Source: Hydractinia symbiolongicarpus (taxonomy: Eukaryota; Cnidaria; Hydrozoa; Anthoathecata; Hydractiniidae). Taken from it: a DNA stretch of 64,000 nucleotides. Shown here piece by piece: positions 50,288 through 59,642 of the stretch. The position numbers and the translations under genes are program-made. Position 1 is the stretch's first letter. The number at the start of each line of letters is the position of its first letter. Below the pieces are notes generated by a model. It searched no databases. It was not told where the DNA came from and saw only the letters and a list, made by a program, of their open reading frames with translations. Location of the stretch: positions 16,840,501-16,904,500 of the forward strand of contig NC_079886.1 in the NCBI RefSeq assembly GCF_029227915.1, read 5' to 3'.

Positions 50288-50387
50288 TCAATCTCGTCCC
50301 GAAAACTGCTTTTTCGCTTTTTGATTTGACTCGAAGAAAGTAGCCGTATATTAGAAAGCGAAAAGGAAGTCCTGGGGTCGAGATTGA
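50288..50387. mobile_element. Foldback element, diverged copy
   Basis: The ends TCAATCTCGTCCCGA and TGGGGTCGAGATTGA are near-inverted copies 100 bases apart. An inner pair (CTTTTTCGCTTT and AAAGCGAAAAGG) extends the fold. It is related to 30348-30424. Confidence 0.55.
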
Positions 50388-53011
50388 TAATTGTGCTAAT
50401 TTTGTTTTTATTCAAAAGCCAATTGAAGGGAGCAGAATCATCTCCACGATTCTGTTAAATTTATAGGTCTTGAAAAGCGTGGTATATTTAGGGTTTACCA
50501 TACCTTCGTTGATAACAGTTCATATAATACAAAACCTATTCTACAACAACAAAGTAAACCTACATATTTATAACTTAGGGGGGATTCCTTTATCAGATTA
50601 CATTTTAATTACAGCTTCTAAAAAAATTTGCCACTTTTAATGTTTTTATTTGGCATATTTGGATAAAAAAATTGAAATCCCATTTTATTTAAGAGTTATC
50701 ATGGTAACCGTCTTGCTTGTGGTCCAAGAAAAAAAATCCTAATTCATCTTCTGTATTGTGACAAAAGGTAACCCATTTATAATGGTCTGCCGTGAAACAT
50801 GTTATCGGAAAAGTGAACGACATAGCAAGTTTGCTGACGTCAGCAAATTTTTATCTTCACCGGTAAAGTTATTTTTATTAACATAGCTAAAGCCATTTAA
50901 TAGTTATTTGAGATGGCTAAATAAAATCTGTCCTATCAGGATATTTGATATATAAATTCACATTTCTGAGTTTATCAACAGGTTTTCAAGCCGAAAAGGG
51001 TTTAACAAATGCCTAGGGAGAATACATAATGTTTCGGTAACAACAAATCCTTTGTCAATTTGAGTTTGATTTTTATCCTACGCGGGTAAAGAAGTCTCTC
51101 GCACATCAGAACTTTGGATCACATTTTAATAGCTACCATTTTTATGTCACGTTTATACTAAACAAAAAAACATTCTAAGGTACTGCAGCCAACACGACAT
51201 AACGTATGATGTAAAAATGATGTACCCCCGCAGAGTCAACAGGGTTGTTTTTTCTACAGAAGTTAAATGTCGGCTGTTCTCAAACCTTCTTGTTGGACTT
51301 AAATAACGCCACAAAAATATATATATGCTGACAATAACAGAGACGTAGCAGATGCTAAAATATCAATGACACTTCGGTTGGCCATAATATTGAGTAGATG
51401 TTAAAAGTTATCGTCGGCGCCAAAATAGAGCCAGTAAGAATATTGGCTGAATGATTTTGGGTCCATTAGGTTCTAGTATCTAAGAACATTTGTCCTACAA
51501 TTGAGAATCTGCTTACCAACAAGACTTCATAAGTAACATAATTACGAGTCTTTACAGTTTTATCGGATTTCAGTGCTCTTTTAAAAAAAATGTGGCCTTT
51601 GAAGGCCTGGAATTTTGTAAAGATTCCCTTGATGAATGTCGTTATTTTAGTCTTGAATTTAATGCAACCAATTTTATAAAAAAAACAAAAAAATGTTATG
51701 TGAATGAAATGTGTGTGTGACGCAACCTTCAAAAAGAAACATACAAAATAAAATGAATATAAACAATTAAAAAAATTCATATTTAGTTGACTTACTGTGT
51801 AGGTTCACTTTGTAGCTACGTACGTATTAAAAGCACTTCCAACTTCAATCTTGATTGCAACACAATGAAAACCATAGTGACTATCAGCAATTATATTTCT
51901 ATCCGGTTGCAATGATTTCCCTTCTTAGAAAAGTCACAAAAACTGTTAGAGAAATCCTTTAGTGTAAAACAGGTTTTATGTCTGGGATTATTTAACTTGC
52001 GTCATTTTGATGTTCTTAGAATGACAGAAAATTTTTTCCACGAAAGAAAGAATTATGTTTTTGTTATTTTTACACTCGTGATGATTGTTGTCATGGACAA
52101 CTAGGTATGAACTGAATTCATTGAGTAGGGACTGAATTCATTGAGTTCAGACTAAAATGCCATTTAAACAAGTTGGTGCACTACAATTGAATCACAGTAC
52201 ATGTTTTTGTTTATAAGAACCTGGCTTATAAGAACGCCGAGGCTGAGATTTTGCCAAAAATTAATAACAATGCACTCGACCCGGAATTCTTAAGAAAAAA
52301 ATAATGTGAGTCTAGAATCACTAAAGAAGCAACTATTTTCAAACAGTTTTTTTCCTTCTTATTATTGTATCTTTTTAAAATAATTTCTAAAGTAATAACA
52401 ACTTTGCAACATTTCCGAAATAGCAAAACTAAGAACAATCAAGGTTGGAAGAGTATAACAAATCATTCCAACCTTGAACCCAGGGCTCTTTGTCTCTTTT
52501 TATACCGGGACGCGAGAGGAAATCTTTTTTTATTCTCGCCGTCTCGATATTATAAAGAGGAAAAAAGCCCTTGAGGTTCGATATTTAAAACATGCACATA
52601 TGACCTCTGTGGAGATTTAAGAATTCTTTTTAAGAAAAAAAGCACAAAAAAGACAAAAAACCAGCGCATAAACTTGCATCCTATTAATGATGTACAAGTT
52701 CTTCCCACAGATTTTACGACATTTTTCCAGAAAATTTAGATTTCTATCTGTCAGTTGAATTGTACTAAACAACAGAAATTGGGAGTGATTTTTTAATCAA
52801 ATTTAATTCTCGGTACTTTAAATCTTAACTGTGCCTGGGAAACCAGGATATATATCAGAATGTTTTTTGCTCAAAAGTTGAGAATATCCATGTTAAAACG
52901 AAAAAACACTTGAGAATATCCATGTTATAACGAGAAAACACTATTTTTACAAAAAAAAATCGTGTAAGTTGTGTGTACACACTTGGATCAAATAATTTTT
53001 ACAAACTAAAG

Positions 53012-54794
53012 GAGTGAGTTAATTAGACCTCCTCCCTGCAAGAAGTAAGTTAATTAGACAACCTCCCTGCAAGAAGTGAGTTAATTAGACAACCTCCCTG
53101 CAAGAAGTGAGTTAATTAGACCTCCTCCCTGCAAGAAGTGAGTTAATTAGACAACCTCCCTGCAAGAAGCGAGTTAATTAGACCTCCTCCCTGCAAGAAG
53201 TGAGTTAATTAGACCTCCTCCCTGCAAGAAGTGAGTTAATTAGACCTCCTCCCTGCAAGAAGTAAGTTAATTAGACAACCTCCCTGCAAGAAGTGAGTTA
53301 ATTAGACAACCTCCCTGCAAGAAGTGAGTTAATTAGACCTCCTCCCTGCAAGAAGTGAGTTAATTAGACAACCTCCCTGCAAGAAGTGAGTTAATTAGAC
53401 AACCTCCCTGCAAGAAGTAAGTTAATTAGACAACCTCCCTGCAAGAAGCGAGTTAATTAGACAACCTCCCTGCAAGAAGTGAGTTAATTAGACCTCCTCC
53501 CTGCAAGAAGTAAGTTAATTAGACAACCTCCCTGCAAGAAGCGAGTTAATTAGACCTCCTCCCTGCAAGAAGTGAGTTAATTAGACAACCTCCCTGCAAG
53601 AAGTGAGTTAATTAGACCTCCTCCCTGCAAGAAGTGAGTTAATTAGACAACCTCCCTGCAAGAAGTGAGTTAATTAGACAACCTCCCTGCAAGAAGTGAG
53701 TTAATTAGACAACCTCCCTGCAAGAAGTGAGTTAATTAGACCTCCTCCCTGCAAGAAGTAAGTTAATTAGACAACCTCCCTGCAAGAAGCGAGTTAATTA
53801 GACCTCCTCCCTGCAAGAAGTAAGTTAATTAGACAACCTCCCTGCAAGAAGTAAGTTAATTAGACCTCCTCCCTGCAAGAAGTGAGTTAATTAGACCTCC
53901 TCCCTGCAAGAAGTAAGTTAATTAGACCTCCTCCCTGCAAGAAGTAAGTTAATTAGACAACCTCCCTGCAAGAAGTGAGTTAATTAGACAACCTCCCTGC
54001 AAGAAGTAAGTTAATTAGACCTCCTCCCTGCAAGAAGTGAGTTAATTAGACCTCCTCCCTGCAAGAAGTAAGTTAATTAGACAACCTCCCTGCAAGAAGC
54101 GAGTTAATTAGACCTCCTCCCTGCAAGAAGTAAGTTAATTAGACAACCTCCCTGCAAGAAGCGAGTTAATTAGACCTCCTCCCTGCAAGAAGTAAGTTAA
54201 TTAGACAACCTCCCTGCAAGAAGTGAGTTAATTAGACCTCCTCCCTGCAAGAAGTGAGTTAATTAGACAACCTCCCTGCAAGAAGTGAGTTAATTAGACC
54301 TCCTCCCTGCAAGAAGTGAGTTAATTAGACCTCCTCCCTGCAAGAAGTGAGTTAATTAGACAACCTCCCTGCAAGAAGTGAGTTAATTAGACCTCCTCCC
54401 TGCAAGAAGTGAGTTAATTAGACAACCTCCCTGCAAGAAGTGAGTTAATTAGACAACCTCCCTGCAAGAAGTGAGTTAATTAGACCTCCTCCCTGCAAGA
54501 AGTGAGTTAATTAGACAACCTCCCTGCAAGAAGTGAGTTAATTAGACCTCCTCCCTGCAAGAAGTAAGTTAATTAGACCACCTCCCTGCAAGAAGCGAGT
54601 TAATTAGACCTCCTCCCTGCAAGAAGTGAGTTAATTAGACCTCCTCCCTGCAAGAAGTAAGTTAATTAGACAACCTCCCTGCAAGAAGCGAGTTAATTAG
54701 ACCTCCTCCCTGCAAGAAGTAAGTTAATTAGACAACCTCCCTGCAAGAAGTAAGTTAATTAGACAACCTCCCTGCAAGAAGCGAGTTAATTAGG
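53012..54794. repeat. 31-bp minisatellite, about 57 copies
   Basis: The unit is GAGTTAATTAGACCTCCTCC plus CTGCAAGAAGT. Nearly all variation is at two places: the dinucleotide after TTAGAC-adjacent bases (CCTCC or CAACC) and the base before AGTTAATT (GTGAG, GTAAG or GCGAG). The combinations run as irregular codes along the array. TTAATTAG near the centre is nearly palindromic. It lies between the A2 and B1 genes. Confidence 0.95.
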
Positions 54795-55130
54795 CATAAC
54801 CTAATCTCCTCCGTTGAGTGAGTAAAATAACACATTTTTAAAAAGCCAATTAGCCAATCTCCTCGCCAGAGCTTTTTTTCAATTTCTAGCACGCTGAAGA
54901 CATATTAAAAAGTGAAAAAAAAAATCCAAGGAACAAGATTGCCAATTAGGTGTAAAAAAGATCTTTACAACACAATCTACAATTTTACCTATATACCTCT
55001 TTTCCCCTACATGGGTAAAAGCGAGCTCCAGTGGCTGCCTAGTGTCCCAAGGGTTAAATGATATTAACATAGCTAGGGAACGTACTAGATTATTAGAAGT
55101 TTATATGGTGTAAGTTATACATTAGAAATA

Positions 55131-55256
55131 TCTCTATAATAATAGCCGTCGTCTGTCTGTGTGTTCCAAAGGGTTACCGCGTCCTGTTACGGAAACATGA
55201 AATGTGATATATAAAGGACGGGCGAACCTGTGGATTTTTCCACGGGTCAACGACTA
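55131..55256 (+). mobile_element. Non-autonomous Helitron-like element, copy F1
   Basis: Starts TCTCTATAATAATAGCCGTC, has CTGTCTGTGTG, and ends with a hairpin (CCTGTGGATTTTTCCACGGG) and GTCAACGACTA. It is 126 bases long and is immediately followed by copy F2. Confidence 0.65.
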
Positions 55257-55392
55257 TCTATATTATAATGCGTATACGTCTGTCTGTCTGTCACGCAAAA
55301 TGGTAGCTTAGCTGCGCGAGTAGCGAGACGCACGCGATGCAGTATAAAAAGAATGGGCGAACCCGTGGATTTTTCCACGGGCTAACGACTAG
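55257..55392 (+). mobile_element. Non-autonomous Helitron-like element, copy F2
   Basis: Starts TCTATATTATAATGCGTATA directly after F1 and ends with a perfect CCCGTGGATTTTTCCACGGG hairpin, CTAACGA and CTAG. The middle (GCTGCGCGAGTAGCGAGACG) is unrelated to F1, so only the termini are shared, as is usual for non-autonomous Helitrons. Confidence 0.7.
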
Positions 55393-57337
55393 ATTTATTA
55401 GAACAAAAAAGAGGAATTTGAAACAATCAAAGGTTCAGAGAAACTTAAGAACATTTTTTAATTGGCAGACAAACTCCATGCCAGCTTTGTTTTTATTTTT
55501 GTATTGTTCTAACAAAGCTACGCGTTTTAAAAAGAAAATTGTTTCACTGCACGTCCTAAAAATGTTTAAGCTTGTACAAACTGAAACAATATAGAAACTT
55601 GTCAAGATAACTCTAAAATGATATTTACGTTTTTAAAGAATAAAAAAGACCGCTTTTTAAAACAACATTGACCTGGCGAGTTATTCGATACAATAGTGTG
55701 TAAAGAATTCTCATATTGAGATTTGAAAAAAATTATGTGAGAAACACTTTCCATAATATAATGCTCGTATTCTCTTCAAAATGGTAACCAGATCGCTACT
55801 CTGTGCTAAGTACCTACGAAATAACGATGTACGATGGGTGATAACCTAAAGACCGGAATATGTAGATGGGAAAATCCATGGATTTTCCAAGGGTCAACGA
55901 GCTCTATATGTTAATAGCCGTTATCTGTCTCTTTAAAGCTTCTATTTGAGCTACGGAAGGCGTGCAAACTAGACAACCGCCAAAGTTATCAATCCTGTTC
56001 TCATGCTGAACGTTAAGCAGATAGGATCGATTCACACTTTTGTAGTGTTTGTCACCACTCGGTCGGGGTTTGAACTCAAGTCCTACCGCACTGGAGGCGA
56101 ACGCTCTACCACAAGGACATACCAGTCGTGCTAACAGGGGAACAAGGATTGACGAAATAGCGAGACTAGTATTGACAGGTGAATTTTCTTTCTAACAACT
56201 TGTTTTATTTAACATTTACGTTATCCCAAATTCCAACCTCGTCCCCAAGCTATCTTGTATCATTTCGGACTTCGGGACACCGATCACATAATAGGGAATA
56301 GGTACGTAGTGCTCTTCAGCTTGTTTCTCGTTGCTTCTACATTGCCTTGTATAATTATAACATATAATTAAGCAAGGTCCCAATTTGCCTCACCTTTAAA
56401 ACTAATCTCTTCCTAACGAATAAGCGCTACAGTGCGTCGCATAAAAAAATTCATGTAGAAAAAGTTTGCCTATATTTTACGTAAGGCAAATTTCACACTT
56501 CCTTTGGTCTTTGTTATTTCAATTTTTAGCCAATCAGTGACCTATTCAAAACCATAAGTGACTAATGACTATTTTGAATAGAAGATAGCATATTTTCAAT
56601 ATAATTTCTTTACAGTCAATTTATGTTTTTGAATATAAGGCAATGCGAAATGTCCGCTAGAGACATGTCTTTTTAGTCATATTTAGACTGGGGTTTTTAG
56701 GGTTCAAACAAGGATTTGTAGAGGTTCAAACCGGTTTTTTGTTGACACAATGGAGCACGATTACTTTAAAAGTTAAAAAAAGGATGCTTTTCCTAGCTAC
56801 CTCTGCCCCTGGTTCGAATTGGGATAAAGCTATATTTACGAGGGTAGAACGTTTTCAATAATCCTGATCCAAATTAATACATCCTTTTTTTCATTTAAGT
56901 TGTGTATGAAAGTTAGTCCGAGACCACCCGAATTTTGATAGAGCCATAGTGAAAATATTTTTGTGTCTCCTAAAAGTAGTTCTTGTTTACCATTGTTACT
57001 TTATGAAACATAGAACTTGTGTTGTTTTACTTTCTTGATAAGAAGCAATGATCCTTTAATGTTTATAAGATTTTTTATATATGATTTACAAAATATCTGA
57101 CTGTTTTTAATATGCCATTTACCTCCCCCCCAAATGGTTCTAATTGCTCAAAAATTTAATAAGAAGTACTGCGGTTTTTACAAAAGGGAATAAGGTTTTA
57201 AGAAATTGTTACATGTGCTTGGCCGTTTGAGTGTGAGTTTGAAGAACAATAGGTGTTTATTTTGAAATTTTCATGAAAACAAATATTTTACATTTGAAAG
57301 TGCTTTGTGCATTTTTAGTTCGCTCTAATTTACTGCT
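55393..57337. other. Intergenic downstream of A2
   Basis: Holds a further degraded Helitron-like junction near 55,870-55,950 (a decayed hairpin CCATGGATTTTCC, then GGGTCAACGA and a TCTATATGTTAATAGCCGTT start) and a tRNA-like SINE segment. No exon was recognised. Confidence 0.5.
56051..56130 (-). mobile_element. tRNA-derived SINE-like segment
   Basis: On minus there is an A-box-like TGGTAGAGCG (plus 56102-56111) and a B-box-like GTTCAAACC (plus about 56067-56076), spaced as in a tRNA. The acceptor arms do not pair, so it is not a working tRNA gene. It is more likely the polymerase III promoter region of a SINE or a decayed tRNA. Confidence 0.5.
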
Positions 57338-58522
57338 TCAGCAATAGTCATCAAACTCTCCCTTAATTTGTAATGTTTTGTATTGACTCACTGACTCAAG
57401 TTTCATGAGGTGAACTTCAAAGTTTCCCATCATGGTTAAGTAAGTCCGACTTTTTCTATCCACCAAATGCTCTGCTAGATCTTTCATTGGGTTGACTAAC
57501 TGTTGAATAAACTGAAAGTCAATTATTTGGCGGGCTATAGTTTCACCACCGCTAAAAATATTCACGAGTCTGTCCCAAATTCTTAGAAATATATTTATTG
57601 ACCAATGATGATCAAAGTTGCGAGTTGAGTTTTTTAAATGCCTGGCTCTACCAAATGCTGTGGACAGAAAAGTAAAAATATGATTAAGCTGTTCTTTAAG
57701 TTTACCTTGTTTCGAAATTTCTGCTACCAGATTACTTTTTTGTTGCTGTAATTCCCTTTCCTTCTCTTCTAAAGAATCATTTTGACGTTTTTTCTCGTGG
57801 ATTTCCTGGTTAAGCTGTGTCAATTTGCTACGGACTCCGTTCAGTTCACGAGCAGTGGTATCGCGAGTTGATCTAGCATTATTAGTCGTATCTCTGGCAT
57901 CCGTTATCGCAGTTTCAAGGGCAGTGAAGCTAACTATCATCATAGTTGGCCCAACTACCCATCCAACGAAAGGGATAGCTGTTACTGCTGCCCCCGTTAT
58001 GGCCACAATTTTTTGATCTCTTCTTGCATCTTCTAATTTTTGAAGTGCCTTCTCATAACTGCTTTCCTTGTCACGAAGTATACCTTCACAGTCCTTTAGA
58101 TATTTTTCCTGGTTTTTTTCTTTCTCTTTAAGTCCATCCACTTGAATATTCACTTCTTTTATTTCTTCTCGGATATCGTTGATCTTGTTTTTTGAACGGC
58201 CTAGAGACTGCGAGATTTCTTCGATTTGTCTTTGAAGGGCGTCAACTTGTGTTTCACATTTGTTTTTTGCGTGTAAAAAGCTCGTGTAGATGTCTTTAAT
58301 GCAAGGTCGCACGAGTTTGGCAATACGCTTTGCTGATGTTTCATCAATCACTTCTTCATTTTGAAGTACATCAATGAGCTTTGCAAAATTTTCAATACCA
58401 CTTTTAACATGTGACGTCACATCGCTAAAGAACAAGAGGAGGTGGATAAATTATCTTAATATGTTCTTAATTTTCAGCAAACAAGTTCTTAAGAAAAGCA
58501 TGTACCTGCTCAAAATACTCAT
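57338..58522 (-). CDS. Cassette protein A2: paralogue of A1
   Basis: Exon 1 is again a 17-base micro-exon (58506-58522, ATGAGTATTTTGAGCAG, donor GTACAT). An 81-base intron with a TTCTTTAG acceptor leads to exon 2 (57338-58424). The product is 367 residues, beginning MSILSSDVT. It follows A1 throughout: coiled coil about 60-140, hydrophobic hairpin at 145-175 with IPFVGWVVGPTM, coiled coil 176-250, FTFLSTAFGRARHL, and a C-terminal YC. It has an extra segment of about 33 residues (277-309, with NIFLRIWDRLVNIFSGG) that A1 lacks. The extra segment has no clean splice sites that would keep the frame, so it is probably coding. There is no signal peptide. The B2 stop lies 1.1 kb upstream on the same strand, so B2 and A2 are close neighbours. 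Function is inferred only from architecture, as for A1. Confidence 0.8.
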
Positions 58523-59642
58523 GCTGTCATCGAACTTGCGTGTCAACACCGATGATGTGAAGCATTATGCCAAACAAATGTTTTATTTCTTTTCTAAAAT
58601 GATATGACAAAAGTAAATACCTTAAGTTAAAGAATGCATATTTTGCTGTCTTACTGCTACTACAAAAATGGACATAAATTAAGAGACAAAATAAAACTTC
58701 GCCTTAAATCTAAGTTCCTAAATTCCCCTTGATGTGGGGTGACTCACGAACTGTGTGCGCCAAACGACAATCCTACGTGTAGATATTACCCAAACCCCTT
58801 ACTGACTGATAGTCAAAAATTGCACTATTTATTTCCTATAACACATGCGCTTGTGAAGCGTATAGACGATCAAAAAAGTTTAAAGTGTTTTCCTTTCTCC
58901 GAAATGTTTAATGGTATAGAATATTTAAACGTTAAAGGATTCCTCCTTCCCCTCTAACGTCGATTTGACATTTAGCGTACACCCTTCGATTCGTTAGTCA
59001 CTTTTTAATGTGGTGAAGTGAAGTCCATTACCAAGAGCAGTTTAAAACGTGGAGAATGTTAGGTGTTTTGTTTTCTCAGAATGTTTTAATATAATTTTTC
59101 CAAAAATGAAGTTTGGCGACCAGTAAAAATGAAAACCAGGAAGCCTTACATTGCAACTTTTCTAACTTAAGGTGAAAATAATGAAAATGAATCTACAAAT
59201 TTTTAAGTTTCAATATTTCAACTATATCAGAAAAATCTAGCAAAAATTTGTACCATAGGAAAAATATATTTTAATAATCTACAAAAACGTATGACTCTGA
59301 TACATAAACTCAGCGAGTTTTTTATACCTCCAAAAAATAATTGTAAGCGGAAATTTATGCGCCTACACAAACACGAAAATAAACATGTAAGTTATTTTTA
59401 TAAATACATGACAATGTTAAAAATGAACTACAAGATATACAGCAAAACAAACGAAAACAAACAAACGAAATTATGAAGAATTGCAATTTCTTTCCTTACA
59501 AAAACTAAAAATAATGTGGTGTTAACTTATTTTGTGCAGCCACTGCTATATCTATATTAACAACAACAGCAACAACAACAAAAACAACAAAAACAACAAC
59601 AACAACAACAATAACAAAAAGAGCAGTCAGTTTGTTCAGAGA
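58523..59642. other. B2-A2 intergenic
   Basis: About 1.1 kb between the B2 stop codon and the A2 start codon on minus. No exon was found. A CAA-rich microsatellite (59558-59616) adjoins the B2 end. This interval should hold the B2 3' UTR and any A2 promoter. Confidence 0.5.
59558..59616. repeat. CAA-rich microsatellite
   Basis: An imperfect CAA/CAAAAA run lies 27 bases beyond the B2 stop codon, in its presumed 3' UTR. An open frame across it (59532-59921 plus) is an artefact overlapping B2 antisense. Confidence 0.9.

Larger units (their letters stand above)
49894..53010. other. Intergenic upstream of B1
   Basis: Contains the B1 acceptor (CTG at 49901-49903 on plus), a partial Helitron-like element, one foldback element and a small direct duplication of GAGAATATCCATGTTA near 52,880 and 52,912. 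No exon was recognised between 50,400 and 53,010. Confidence 0.5.

Noticed and set aside
53012-54794. CRISPR array
   Set aside because: Direct repeats are contiguous with no unique spacers; this is a eukaryotic minisatellite.
56051-56130. Functional tRNA gene
   Set aside because: A and B boxes are present but the acceptor stem does not pair; more like a SINE head or tRNA relic.
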